Source: CAYLOP01 sp964385305 | Lineage (GTDB): Bacteria > Chloroflexota > Anaerolineae > Anaerolineales > E44-bin32 | Length of the DNA stretch: 63,310 nt | Direction of reading: 5' to 3' | Assembly: GCA_964385305.1 (NCBI GenBank) | Contig: CAYLOP010000003.1 | Span: 1-63,310, forward strand | Part shown: in pieces, positions 41,364 through 50,536 of the stretch | Numbering within the stretch: position 1 is the stretch's first letter | Layout: the number at the start of each line of letters is the position of its first letter | Made by a program: the position numbers and the translations under genes | The notes under the pieces: model-generated | The model's input: only the letters and a program-made list of their open reading frames with translations | Told to the model about the DNA's origin: nothing | The model's database searches: none

Positions 41364-43250
41364 ATGATAAGTGATCAGGAAACCGGCGACACAGGGCGCA
41401 TACCTTCAGAGGAGGTTGAAGGGTTGGAATCTAAGCCGGTAGACGCCCTGCAGGAAATAGCAAACCTAGAAGACCTGAATGAGCATGAGGAAGCCAGTGA
41501 TCATGAGGTTGCTGAGGATGTTAAGTCCATGGGTGCAGAAGATGATGCAATGCATCCTATGGACGTCCTGCTTGAAGCGGAGTCTTATGAGTTAGAGATT
41601 CCAAAACGGGGCGAAATCCGTACAGGAACCATCGCGCGTGTGACAGAGACGGACATCCTGGTGGATGTCGGCGCGAAGTCGGAAGGCGTGATTTCCTCAA
41701 AAGAGCTCGAAAGGTTATCCCCAGAGCAACGCGCTGAGCTGAACGTTGGTACAGACATCACGGTTTATGTCATACGTTCGAGCGGACGCGATGGCACCAT
41801 CGTTTTATCGCTCGCACGAGCGGAGGAAGAACAGGACTGGCGTGAAGCCGAGCAACTGCTCGAAAGCCAGGATCTGCACGAAGGGATAGTAAGCGGCTAC
41901 AACAAGGGCGGCTTGATCGTGAAACTCGGCAGCCTGCGTGGATTTGTGCCGGCCTCACAAGTTAGCCTATCGCGACGACGAAGAGCGCAAGGTCAGACGC
42001 CCGATCAGCGCTGGAGCAAGATGGTCGATGAGCCGATCATCACCAAGGTGATCGAGGTCGACCGGCGACGCAATCGCCTTATTCTCTCCGAACGCGCAGC
42101 AGCACGGGAAGCACGCGACGCGCTCAAAGAACGGTTGATCTCCGAACTCGAACCTGGCGCTGTACGTCAAGGTCATGTCATTAGCCTGGCGGACTTCGGC
42201 GCTTTTGTTGACATCGGCGGCGCGGATGGTCTTGTCCATCTCTCCGAAATCTCTTGGAGACGTATTACCCACCCACGTGAATTGCTAAAAGTCGGGCAAA
42301 AGGTTGAAGTTAAAGTCTTGGGTGTGGATGTTGAGCGAAAACGAATCAGCCTTTCCATGAAAGAGTTAGAGGCTGATCCGTGGGATTTGATTTTCGAGCA
42401 GTACAGTGAGGGACAACTTGTTGAGGCGACGATAACGAAACTCACCAAATTTGGCGCTTTTGCATCCTTAGCAGGGAGTGAGTCTTACGATATTGAAGGT
42501 TTGATTCACATTTCGGAATTATCCGATCGTCGGATCGAACACCCGCGTGAGGTTGCACAGGAAGGTCAAACGGTTGCGCTGCGTATCCTGAAAATCGATC
42601 GAAAGCGACGCCGAATCGCGCTGAGCTTGAAGCGCGTTGATTCACCGGCTTATGCAGATCAAGATTGGCAAGTTGCCATGCAGGAAATCGAAAGCTTAGC
42701 TGAGGAAGGTATAGACATCCTTGCTGCCGAAGGAGAGGATTTCACTGATGTAGAAACGCCGGAGGACGTTGCGCTGGAGTCAATCTCAGAAGCTTCTCCA
42801 CATGAAGATGAAGTGGACGCACGACTGTCTGATGATGAGGGTGAACCACTCACGGATGAGGCTATAGGTGATTCGGGCGAGCCTGAAATATCGGAAGCCG
42901 AGCTTGAGGAGCTGGAAGCTGAGCTTGATGAGTCGGGAGCTGAGCTTGAGGAGCCGGAAGCTGAGCTCGAGGAGTTGGAAGCTGAGCTTGAAGAGCCGGA
43001 AGCTGAGCTTGAGGAGTTGGAAGCTGAGCTTGAGGAGCCGGAAGCTGAGCTTGAGGAACTGGAAGCTGAACTTGAAGAGCCGGAAGCTGAGCTTGAAGAG
43101 CCGGAAGCTGAACTTGAGGGGTTAGAAGCTGAACCCGACGAGATGGATGAGGGTGAGGAAAAAATTCCTCTGGAACCCGAACTTACTGCCGATGAAGAAC
43201 CCGACGCCGAGTTGAAGGATCCTGGAGGCGGTGAGGAAACTGAAGAATAG
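41364..43250 (+). CDS. rpsA: 30S ribosomal protein S1-like, four S1 domains with acidic repeat tail
   Basis: The protein has 628 residues. An acidic N-terminal region (1-75) precedes four S1/OB domains at about 79-150, 170-248, 264-334 and 350-425; the third and fourth have the canonical VISLADFGAFVDIGGADGLV and TITKLTKFGAFASLAG strands. Residues about 426-510 are acidic. Residues 511-594 consist of 12 tandem seven-residue units of the type EAELEEP/EAELEEL, predicted as a highly charged helix. S1 binds mRNA on the 30S subunit; the tail is unusual and its role is unknown. The GGAG is rather far (about 12 nt) from the ATG. Strong promoter and terminator; single gene. Confidence 0.9.
   Translation: MISDQETGDTGRIPSEEVEGLESKPVDALQEIANLEDLNEHEEASDHEVAEDVKSMGAEDDAMHPMDVLLEAESYELEIPKRGEIRTGTIARVTETDILVDVGAKSEGVISSKELERLSPEQRAELNVGTDITVYVIRSSGRDGTIVLSLARAEEEQDWREAEQLLESQDLHEGIVSGYNKGGLIVKLGSLRGFVPASQVSLSRRRRAQGQTPDQRWSKMVDEPIITKVIEVDRRRNRLILSERAAAREARDALKERLISELEPGAVRQGHVISLADFGAFVDIGGADGLVHLSEISWRRITHPRELLKVGQKVEVKVLGVDVERKRISLSMKELEADPWDLIFEQYSEGQLVEATITKLTKFGAFASLAGSESYDIEGLIHISELSDRRIEHPREVAQEGQTVALRILKIDRKRRRIALSLKRVDSPAYADQDWQVAMQEIESLAEEGIDILAAEGEDFTDVETPEDVALESISEASPHEDEVDARLSDDEGEPLTDEAIGDSGEPEISEAELEELEAELDESGAELEEPEAELEELEAELEEPEAELEELEAELEEPEAELEELEAELEEPEAELEEPEAELEGLEAEPDEMDEGEEKIPLEPELTADEEPDAELKDPGGGEETEE
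42894..43145 (+). repeat. 21-bp tandem repeat coding for acidic heptads
   Basis: Twelve 21-bp units of the type GAAGCTGAGCTTGAGGAGNNG, with third-position changes and a few amino-acid changes (DES, GAE, EGL, PDEM at the edges). They keep the frame of the S1 protein and end before the TAG. Near-identical units in the middle point to recent slippage or recombination. Confidence 0.9.
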
Positions 43251-43256
43251 ACTTCG

Positions 43257-43299
43257 GGCCGGGTGAAACAGCAGCGTTGAACCCGGCCTTTTTCTTTTT
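43257..43299 (+). terminator. Terminator of the S1 gene
   Basis: GGCCGGGT (43257-43264) pairs with ACCCGGCC (43281-43288), followed by TTTTTCTTTTT. Confidence 0.88.
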
Positions 43300-43343
43300 C
43301 AACGGGACAAATTTCCTATTCCTGCGGCTGCTATTGGAAAATT

Positions 43344-43352
43344 TGGTAAAAT
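43344..43352 (+). promoter_or_regulatory. Extended -10 box before clpC
   Basis: TGG-TAAAAT (TGn extended -10) at 43344-43352, about 40 nt before the start codon. No good -35 box is seen and no CtsR or CIRCE operator. Confidence 0.4.
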
Positions 43353-43392
43353 GAGAGAAGTGATTTCAGTATTTGAGTCGAAGGAGTAAATC

Positions 43393-45885
43393 GTGGCCGA
43401 TAAGATGGAGCGCTTCACACAACGAGCCCGGAGAGTTCTGAGCTTGGCCCACGAGGAGGCCGAGCGGTTGCATCATAACTATATCGGAACGGAGCACCTT
43501 CTCATCGGCTTAATCCGTGAAGAAGGCGGTGTTGCAGGGCGTGTGTTACGTGAATTGGGCCTTGATCAGGTGCGGGTGAAGGAAGTTGTTGAACGTTTAA
43601 CAGGTATGGGAAGACATGCAGGCGGGCGGATAGAACTCTCCCCTGGGACCGAGAATATCCTGCAAATTGCGATCGAGGAAGCGCGCCGCATGGGACACCA
43701 CTATATCGGCACCGAGCATCTGTTGCTGGGGTTGGTGCGGCAGGATGAAGGTGTTGGCGTAGATGTGCTGCGGCGATTGGGCATCACCCCAGAGCAAGTA
43801 CGGCGCCAAACACGTCGTATCTTGCAGGAAAGTCCCTCTCGACGTGTTTCGCGTCCACCTGCGACAGGTAAGGAGAAAAAGCAGCAAAAGACTCCGCTGG
43901 TCGATCAACTGGCGACGAACCTGACAGCTTTGGCGGAAGATATGAAGCTCGATCCCGTGGTCGGACGAGAGAAAGAGATCGAGCGTGTCATTCAGATCTT
44001 GGCGCGCCGCACGAAGAATAATCCTGCCTTGATTGGCGAGCCGGGTGTAGGAAAAACGGCGATTGTGGAAGGTCTCGCCCAACGGATTGTGGCAGGTGAG
44101 ACGCCTGGGCCCTTACTCGGCAAGCGCGTGCTGCAATTGGATGTCGGATCGCTGGTGGCCGGCACGATGTATCGAGGGCAGTTTGAAGAACGGCTAAAGC
44201 GGGTGATAGATGAGTTGAAGTCCTCGGAGGCGATCCTCTTCATCGATGAAGTCCATATGCTTGTTGGCGCAGGTTCTGCCGGCTCGTCGGTGGACGCGGC
44301 GAATATCCTTAAGCCCGCTCTCGCTCGTGGAGAGTTGCAGGTAATCGGCGCAACCACCCTAGATGAGTATCGCAAACACATCGAGAGCGACGCGGCACTT
44401 GAACGACGTTTCCAACCCGTAATGGTCGACGAGCCGTCGATCGAAGAGACAATCAATATTCTTCACGGCGTGCGCAAGCCTTATGAGGAACATCATAAGC
44501 TCCTGATCACGGATGAAGCGTTGGAAGCGGCCGTGCATCTCTCCTCGCGTTATGTCACAGACCGCTATCTTCCGGATAAGGCCATTGATCTCATCGACGA
44601 GGCTGCCTCCCGCGTACGCATGTATAAGAGTCCGGAAGCGATATCTCTGAAGAATATCGTTACGGAGTTGCGCGAGACACGCGAAGCTCATGCCCAGGCT
44701 TTAGAAGATGCACGATTCGAAGATGTGCAAACACTGCAGACGCGTGAAGGTGAGCTTGAAGATAGACTGGGGCAGCTGCGGACTGCCTGGGAGAATATCC
44801 AGGACGGCCCCCAGGTGATGGCCGAGGACATTGCTGAAGTGGTTTCGATGTGGACAGGCGTGCCGGTGATGCAACTGGCCAAAGAGGAATCTGAGCACCT
44901 CTTACGTATGGAAGAGGCCATGCATCGCAGGATTGTGGGTCAGGACGAGGCCATCGAAGCCATCTCGAAAGCAGTTCGCAGGGCTAGAGCCGGCTTGAAG
45001 AATCCCAAACGCCCGATCGGTTCCTTCATCTTTCTTGGACCAACCGGTGTGGGCAAGACAGAGTTGACAAAGGCATTGGCCGAATTCATTTTTGGTAGTG
45101 AAGAAGCCCTGGTTCAGATCGATATGTCGGAGTTCATGGAGCGCCACAGCGTCAGCCGCCTCGTGGGCGCGCCCCCGGGCTATGTCGGCTATGACGATGC
45201 TGGACAGCTCACGGAAGCTATCCGACGTAAGCCCTACTCGATCGTCGTCTTTGATGAAGTCGAGAAAGCGCACCCCGAAGCGCATAACATGCTGCTTCAG
45301 ATCATGGAGGAAGGTCATCTGACAGATGCGCGTGGCCGAAAGGTTGACTTTCGCAATGCGATCGTTGTGATGACGTCCAACGTCGGCGCAGAGTTGATCA
45401 AGCGCCAAACATCAATTGGTTTCGCCATTGAGCAGGATGGTGAAATTGAAGAGCGACTGGCCTATGATGAGATGCGAAAGAAATTATTGGGAGCTTTGAA
45501 GAAAGTCTTCCGTCCGGAATTTCTCAACCGTGTCGACGCTGTTATCACCTTTCATGCTCTAAGCAGGGAGCAGATCGCGGAGATCGTCGATTTGGAACTT
45601 GCTAAGGTCAGCGCACGGCTCGTAGAACATGAGATCTCTTTGCGTGCAAGTGAAGAGGGTCGGATGCTTCTGGTCGAACTGGGGTATGATCCCGAGATGG
45701 GCGCGCGGCCTCTTCGCAGGGTGATCCAGAACAAAGTCGAAGATCAACTTTCTGACTCGCTGCTTGCAGGGGATTTCAAGCGAGGCGACGCTGTCCTGAT
45801 CGTTGCGGACGAGGGCGAGATTGTGCTGCGTTTGGAAGATGAGCAGCCAGAAGGTGAAACACACGAGGCGATCACAGCCGCATAA
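43393..45885 (+). CDS. clpC: ATP-dependent Clp protease ATP-binding subunit ClpC
   Basis: The protein has 830 residues, the usual size for ClpC. The N domain (1-145) has the two Clp_N repeats (LSLAHEEAERLHHNYIGTEH, then IAIEEARRMGHHYIGTEHLL). D1 carries Walker A GEPGVGKTAIVEG and Walker B ILFIDEVHMLVGAG. The middle region (about 400-450) has a UVR-like ALEDARFEDVQTLQTREGEL. D2 carries Walker A FLGPTGVGKTELTKAL, Walker B VVFDEVEKAHPEA and the sensor-2 GARPLRRVIQ. It unfolds proteins for ClpP. The start is GTG with AAGGAG eight bases upstream. McsA/McsB/CtsR genes, usual neighbours in Firmicutes, are absent. Confidence 0.97.
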   Translation: MADKMERFTQRARRVLSLAHEEAERLHHNYIGTEHLLIGLIREEGGVAGRVLRELGLDQVRVKEVVERLTGMGRHAGGRIELSPGTENILQIAIEEARRMGHHYIGTEHLLLGLVRQDEGVGVDVLRRLGITPEQVRRQTRRILQESPSRRVSRPPATGKEKKQQKTPLVDQLATNLTALAEDMKLDPVVGREKEIERVIQILARRTKNNPALIGEPGVGKTAIVEGLAQRIVAGETPGPLLGKRVLQLDVGSLVAGTMYRGQFEERLKRVIDELKSSEAILFIDEVHMLVGAGSAGSSVDAANILKPALARGELQVIGATTLDEYRKHIESDAALERRFQPVMVDEPSIEETINILHGVRKPYEEHHKLLITDEALEAAVHLSSRYVTDRYLPDKAIDLIDEAASRVRMYKSPEAISLKNIVTELRETREAHAQALEDARFEDVQTLQTREGELEDRLGQLRTAWENIQDGPQVMAEDIAEVVSMWTGVPVMQLAKEESEHLLRMEEAMHRRIVGQDEAIEAISKAVRRARAGLKNPKRPIGSFIFLGPTGVGKTELTKALAEFIFGSEEALVQIDMSEFMERHSVSRLVGAPPGYVGYDDAGQLTEAIRRKPYSIVVFDEVEKAHPEAHNMLLQIMEEGHLTDARGRKVDFRNAIVVMTSNVGAELIKRQTSIGFAIEQDGEIEERLAYDEMRKKLLGALKKVFRPEFLNRVDAVITFHALSREQIAEIVDLELAKVSARLVEHEISLRASEEGRMLLVELGYDPEMGARPLRRVIQNKVEDQLSDSLLAGDFKRGDAVLIVADEGEIVLRLEDEQPEGETHEAITAA

Positions 45886-45928
45886 ATCAGCTGGTTATCA
45901 CCATGATCCCTGGAACGAAGAAGGATGG

Positions 45929-45961
45929 TTGGGCGGGATTGTATAACCCGCCCAATTTTTT
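45929..45961 (+). terminator. Terminator of clpC
   Basis: TTGGGCGGG (45929-45937) pairs with CCCGCCCAA (45947-45955), 9-nt loop, followed by TTTTTTATTT. Confidence 0.9.
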
Positions 45962-46126
45962 ATTTACAGCACAGAATCGCAAGCCTGGTGTACCTCTGAT
46001 GCGGTTGGTGGCGATGGATCTCCTATTAAATGTACAGGGCAAGGCGATGCCTACGCATCGTTCCGCCAAGGCTATTTCGTCCGGCAAACCTTGGCCTCCG
46101 TACTATAGGCCGAGGGTGCGGAACAT

Positions 46127-46156
46127 TTAACACGGAACGCATTTGAACGGTATAAT
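46127..46156 (+). promoter_or_regulatory. Promoter of radA
   Basis: TTAACA (46127-46132), 18 bp, TATAAT (46151-46156). The GTG start lies 18 nt past the -10 box with GGGGGTG between, so the leader is about 12 nt. Confidence 0.75.
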
Positions 46157-46174
46157 CCCGTTTTGGGGGTGTTC

Positions 46175-47548
46175 GTGGCGAAATCAAAGGTTCAATACGT
46201 CTGTCAGCAATGTGGGCGCACGGCAGTCAAGCCTCTCGGGCGCTGCCCACAGTGTGGGGCGTGGAGCAGCATGGTGGCTGAGCCCGTTACGCCTGAAAGA
46301 TCTAGGCATGTGGCAACGGGTATCCGGACGCATTCTAAGCCGCGCAGCCTTATAGAGATTGAAGGCGACAGCGAACGTCGTCTGCCACTAGGGATCGAGG
46401 AATTTGCACGCGTCCTCGGCGGCGGCGTGGTCCCAGGTTCCATTGTCCTCGTAGGGGGAGATCCAGGAATTGGCAAGTCAACTCTCCTTCTCCAGATGGC
46501 TTTGATCATGGCCGAACAAGGGAGGGTCCTTTACGTTTCCGGTGAAGAGTCCGAGCGTCAACTCAAGGCTCGCGTCCTACGACTCAAGGATGGCGGGAAA
46601 ACCCCAGAAGCCCTTTACCTGCTCACCGAGACGAATGGTGAGGCGATCCTTGCTCACTTGAATGCGCTACAACCGGAATTGGTGGTTGTGGACTCCATCC
46701 AAACAATGTACATGCCCGAAATTGACTCCAGCGCTGGCTCGATCTCACAAGTTCGCGAAAGCGCTTCGCGTCTTCAAGTCTACGCAAAGACCGCAGACGT
46801 AGCCGTGTTTTTAGTTGGTCACGTGACAAAGCAGGGTGCCATAGCGGGTCCGAAGGTATTGGAGCATCTTGTAGATACCGTGCTTTATCTTGAAGGCGAC
46901 CCTTACCATGCCTATCGCCTGCTGCGTTCGGTCAAGAATCGCTTCGGTGCGACAACCGAAGTTGGTGTTTTTGAGATGCGGGCGACCGGAATGATCGAGG
47001 TGCCTAATCCATCGGAGGCGTTTCTAGCGGAGCGAGCCGTCAACGCCCCCGGATCGGCAATCGCGGTAACCATGGAGGGAACTCGCCCATTGTTGGTGGA
47101 GGTCCAAGGCCTGACAAGCGCAACCTCCTTTGGCCACCCCCGCCGCACCGCGAACGGCGTTGATTTCAATCGTCTGCTGCTTACCATTGCGGTACTTTCG
47201 CGACGAGTGGGGCTTCGCCTCGGGGATCAAGATGTTTTTGTGAATGTGGTTGGAGGGTTACATGTGAATGAGCCCGCAGCCGATCTTGCGATCGCCGCCG
47301 CAATCGGCTCCTCTATGCGCGATATGGCCTTGCCCGCGGATATGGCTTTTATTGGGGAGATCGGATTGTCGGGTGAACTGAGGGCGGTCCCACAGATGGA
47401 CACTCGCCTGCGCGAGGCGAGCAAGTTGGGTTTCAAGCGGGTTGTTGTTCCCAAGCGCGTGCGGTCTGGTGGGGATCAACCGAAAGATATTGACGTTCAA
47501 TACGCTCGAACCGTGAGGGAGGTATTTTCCACCATTTTCAACCGCTGA
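46175..47548 (+). CDS. radA: DNA repair protein RadA
   Basis: The protein has 457 residues. The N-terminal four-Cys zinc finger (YVCQQCGRTAVKPLGRCPQC) is followed by the RecA-like ATPase: Walker A VGGDPGIGKSTLLLQMAL, Walker B ELVVVDSIQTM, and the RadA signature SVKNRFGATTEVGVFEM. The C-terminal Lon-protease-like domain (about 290-455) has GGLHVNEPAADLAIAAAIGS and FIGEIGLSGELRAVPQ. RadA promotes branch migration in recombination. The GTG at 46175 is preferred over TTG at 46163 and GTG at 46169 because both lie within the GGGGGTG ribosome site. Confidence 0.96.
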   Translation: MAKSKVQYVCQQCGRTAVKPLGRCPQCGAWSSMVAEPVTPERSRHVATGIRTHSKPRSLIEIEGDSERRLPLGIEEFARVLGGGVVPGSIVLVGGDPGIGKSTLLLQMALIMAEQGRVLYVSGEESERQLKARVLRLKDGGKTPEALYLLTETNGEAILAHLNALQPELVVVDSIQTMYMPEIDSSAGSISQVRESASRLQVYAKTADVAVFLVGHVTKQGAIAGPKVLEHLVDTVLYLEGDPYHAYRLLRSVKNRFGATTEVGVFEMRATGMIEVPNPSEAFLAERAVNAPGSAIAVTMEGTRPLLVEVQGLTSATSFGHPRRTANGVDFNRLLLTIAVLSRRVGLRLGDQDVFVNVVGGLHVNEPAADLAIAAAIGSSMRDMALPADMAFIGEIGLSGELRAVPQMDTRLREASKLGFKRVVVPKRVRSGGDQPKDIDVQYARTVREVFSTIFNR

Positions 47549-48151
47549 ATCATCTCACCGCGGAAGAATTTGTCCGTGCGCTCCGTATCCAAATAAAGAA
47601 AACAGCCAGGTGATGGTGCGATTGCGTGTTTTTGCGAAACGAAAGCGCGTTTTCGAGCGTTCCGGAGTCGAAGCCCCGATCTCGCAGGGGCATCAAGGTT
47701 TTTAAGATTGAGCATTGCTTAGGTTTGGGATGATTTTCTCGCTTGCGAATCCCCATAGATCTAGGGGGGAGACTGGAGTCAGGACCATAATATGGGCAGC
47801 AGGCGAGAACGCTGTTCGGATGGTTTCAGGCATGAAACAGATGTTGTCCGTTTGATCCTTTAACATATCGATATCTTAAATCTTTCATTGTTTTTAGGTT
47901 GTAGAAGGCTTATCGTATTGAAGATGGCTAAGAGATTTGTTAGAATTCAGCCATCGCGGTTGGTATGCCAGTAAGAGGAGGAGTTCTTCGCCATCGCACT
48001 CCCGACTCTATACAATCCCTAACGCCATGCACGGGGCTGTTGCACCTGCGGCACTTGCGCATTCCACCCGACACTTTGATTCAAGAGATAGCGAAACGAA
48101 AACTCAGTTTTCTGGGTATTAGGCCTACTGCGCCTTTTGGTGGAGGTGAGC
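47549..48151. other. 603-bp interval upstream of dnaA
   Basis: It carries the dnaA promoter at 47918-47946, a GTTTCA/TGAAAC hairpin near 47824-47839, a GAAAACT/AGTTTTC palindrome near 48098, and a leader of about 200 nt. GAACGCTGTTC near 47806 is a three-spaced cousin of the LexA-type box. No cluster of TTATNCACA boxes and no AT-rich unwinding region with 13-mers was seen, so it does not look like oriC. Confidence 0.55.
47918..47946 (+). promoter_or_regulatory. Promoter of dnaA
   Basis: TTGAAG (47918-47923), 17 bp, TAGAAT (47941-47946). It implies a 5' leader of about 200 nt before the ATG at 48152. Confidence 0.65.
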
Positions 48152-49495
48152 ATGAACGCAGAGCAACTCTGGCAGGCAACGCTTGGTCAACTTCAATTGG
48201 AAATGCCTCGAGCATCGTTTGAGACATGGGTTCGCGATGCGGAGTTGCTCACCTACGAAGATGGGGAATATATCGTCGGCGTTCAAAATGCCTATACGCG
48301 CGATTGGTTAGAAGATCGCCTACTATCAACAGTCAATCGTGTGATGACCAGCATCCTCGGCCAGACTGTCCGAGTGCGCTTTGTGGTTTGGCAGGGAGAA
48401 GTGTCCGAGGAAATGCAGGAACCCGCGCTGAGAACATTCGAGACACCTGCGCCGCCCACGGTTGGAAATTCGCGGCTGAATGGGCGCTACACGTTTGATA
48501 GTTTTGTCGTGGGGTCTAGCAATCGCCTTGCTCACGCGGCCGCCGTGGCTGTTGCAGAAAGCCCCGCCACCACCTATAACCCACTCTTCCTCCATGGAGG
48601 AGTGGGGCTGGGGAAAACGCATCTTTTGCATGCCGTGGGACAAGCCTGCCAGGAAGCGGGTTTGCATGTTCTGTATGTATCCTCCGAAGAGTTTACCAAT
48701 GATTTAATCAATGCCATCCGCACTCATAAAACGGATGCTTTTCGGGAACGATACCGCCGTATTGAAGTGCTTCTGATCGATGACATCCAATTCATTGCTG
48801 GAAAAGAATCCACACAGGAAGAATTTTTCCACACGTTCAATACACTCCACGGACAGGACAAGCAGATTGTGATCACATCGGATCGATCACCCAAGGCGCT
48901 TGTCACGCTGGAAGAAAGGCTCCGGTCGAGGTTTGAATGGGGCCTGACGGTAGATATCCAACACCCCGATTTTGAAACCCGCCTCGCCATTCTGCGTTCC
49001 AAGGCGGAGCGAGCTGGTCGCGAGGTGGATCCCGCGCTCATGGAGATCGTCGCGCAACGGGTTCAAAGCAATATCCGAGAATTGGAAGGCGCACTGACCA
49101 GAGTGCTGGCGTATTCCGATTTAAGTGGCATTCCGCTGAGTCGGGAACTGGTTGGGACCGCGCTCATTGACCTTAATCCCAACAACGGTGTATTGACTGC
49201 AGATCGCATTATCTCCGCCGTCGCCGAACAGTTCAATGTTGATGAGGATCGACTGCTCAGCCGGGAGCGTTCCAGGCTTGTCGCCTTACCCAGGCAGGTG
49301 GCGATGTACCTTATTCGCAACGAAACCACTGCCTCCTTGCCAAGCATTGGCAAGGCGCTCGGTGGGCGAGATCATACAACGGTCATGTATGGGTGTGAGA
49401 AGGTTGCGGATATGCTGGAAACCGATGACGCGCTGCGGAGACAAGTGTTATTGCTGCGGGAGAGGCTGTATAGTAATTCAGGGGTTCCCTATTAG
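48152..49495 (+). CDS. dnaA: Chromosomal replication initiator DnaA
   Basis: The protein has 447 residues. Domain I (1-90) has LQLEMPRASFETWVRDAELL. Domain II is short. The AAA+ domain III has Walker A LHGGVGLGKTHLLHAVGQ and Walker B VLLIDDIQFIAGKE, plus the initiator signature SDRSPKAL. Domain IV binds DNA with the typical GGRDHTTVMYGCEKV. It opens oriC at DnaA boxes. The ATG at 48152 has GGAGGTG three bases upstream; the TTG at 48137 lies before that site and is not used. No dnaN, recF or gyrB gene follows, and the gene ends at its own terminator. Confidence 0.97.
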   Translation: MNAEQLWQATLGQLQLEMPRASFETWVRDAELLTYEDGEYIVGVQNAYTRDWLEDRLLSTVNRVMTSILGQTVRVRFVVWQGEVSEEMQEPALRTFETPAPPTVGNSRLNGRYTFDSFVVGSSNRLAHAAAVAVAESPATTYNPLFLHGGVGLGKTHLLHAVGQACQEAGLHVLYVSSEEFTNDLINAIRTHKTDAFRERYRRIEVLLIDDIQFIAGKESTQEEFFHTFNTLHGQDKQIVITSDRSPKALVTLEERLRSRFEWGLTVDIQHPDFETRLAILRSKAERAGREVDPALMEIVAQRVQSNIRELEGALTRVLAYSDLSGIPLSRELVGTALIDLNPNNGVLTADRIISAVAEQFNVDEDRLLSRERSRLVALPRQVAMYLIRNETTASLPSIGKALGGRDHTTVMYGCEKVADMLETDDALRRQVLLLRERLYSNSGVPY

Positions 49496-49634
49496 GATTC
49501 GTTTGAACGACGGGAGATACATTATTTAACTCTGGGGCGATATTAAATCGTAACCTGCTCCTTTACAGGGATATGCAAAAGGCAGCACAAGCACTCTGGA
49601 CGAATTCATTTACCTGGGCTGCTCACTAGGAAAC

Positions 49635-49668
49635 AAATGCGCAGGCGCAAGCGCCGCATTTTTCTTGT
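49635..49668 (+). terminator. Terminator downstream of dnaA
   Basis: AAATGC (49635-49640) pairs with GCATTT (49656-49661) and GGCGC (49644-49648) with GCGCC (49651-49655), then TTTCTTGTTG. It lies 140 bp after dnaA. Confidence 0.75.
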
Positions 49669-49696
49669 TGCGTGTGAATGATGGTTTTGAATGTTT

Positions 49697-50536
49697 TCAG
49701 ACCTTGTATGCGATCAGACCAATGACGCCTGGCCCACCGTGCACGGCGAGGGATGCGACGAGGTCGTGAGATAAGATTCGCTTACAGTTGAACCTTCGAT
49801 TCACTGCGTCCAAGAGTGCGCGACCCTCGTCAGGAACCCGTGCATGCACAACCGCGGCATTAATAGGGTTTTTCGTCCCAACCAATTCCTCGGTACGTTC
49901 AAGCAATCGTTCAAGCGCTTTGCTACGTGTCCTGACATTTTGTATGGCTTCCAGGGTGCCGTCTTTTATGGCGATGATCGGTTTGAGATCGAGCAGCGAT
50001 CCGAGCGCGCTTTGCAGACGCCCCACACGGCCACTCATCTGGAGATATTTCAAAGTGGCTGGCGTGAGTGTGACGTGAAGCCGGGTGCGAATGTCCTCTA
50101 AACGCTGGAGGATCATCGCGCGTAGCTTCCCGGCTTGAATAGCCTCGGCGGCCTCTAGAACCATCCACCCAGTCCCCAGCGATACGCTGAGCGAATCCAC
50201 CACCACGACATCCGCTTCAGGAACCATCTGCTTCCCTAACATCGCGGAGTTGTAGGTTCCACTGTGCTTGCTGGTCACTGTGATGACAATGATGGAATGA
50301 CCTTGATCGGTGAGTTCGCGATAGTGTTTCGCAAACCAGGCGGGGGTGGGTTGAGATGATGTGGGTATCATGCCAAGTTGCTCGATCTTGCGATAGAAAA
50401 GCTCACGATCGATATCGATGCCTTCTTCGTAGGTTTCGTTTCCGAATTGGATGGCTACGGGGGCAATGCGGATATCATGCTCGGCGAGGATATCCTCTGG
50501 CAAATTGCAGGTACTGTCAGCTATGATTTTTATCAT
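49697..50536 (-). CDS. degV: DegV-family fatty-acid-binding protein
   Basis: The protein has 279 residues. It starts MIKIIADSTCNLPEDILAEH, the family opening in which ADST contacts the fatty-acid carboxylate. Further motifs are TSSQPTPAWFAKHY and VTSKHSGTYNSAML. The second domain has LKYLQMSGRVGRLQSALGSL, the usual KPI/IAIKDG and a final HGGPGVIGLIA. DegV/FakB proteins present fatty acids to a FakA kinase for phospholipid synthesis; no fakA gene is adjacent. The ATG at 50536 with GGAGGGACGG upstream is preferred over the longer frame. Confidence 0.92.
   Translation of the reverse strand: MIKIIADSTCNLPEDILAEHDIRIAPVAIQFGNETYEEGIDIDRELFYRKIEQLGMIPTSSQPTPAWFAKHYRELTDQGHSIIVITVTSKHSGTYNSAMLGKQMVPEADVVVVDSLSVSLGTGWMVLEAAEAIQAGKLRAMILQRLEDIRTRLHVTLTPATLKYLQMSGRVGRLQSALGSLLDLKPIIAIKDGTLEAIQNVRTRSKALERLLERTEELVGTKNPINAAVVHARVPDEGRALLDAVNRRFNCKRILSHDLVASLAVHGGPGVIGLIAYKV

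Noticed and set aside
42868..43125. Basic repeat frame (WKLSLRS-type) opposite in charge to the S1 tail
   Set aside because: It is the +1 shadow of the 21-bp repeat in the S1 gene and has no ribosome site of its own.
45903..46130. 75-codon frame between clpC and radA
   Set aside because: It runs through the clpC terminator hairpin and has no recognisable pattern.
47806..47816. GAACGCTGTTC upstream of dnaA as a LexA box
   Set aside because: The spacer is three bases instead of four and it is not near a -10/-35 pair.
47965..48222. 85-codon frame in the dnaA leader
   Set aside because: It overlaps the dnaA start, has no SD at a good distance and reads as low-complexity basic sequence.
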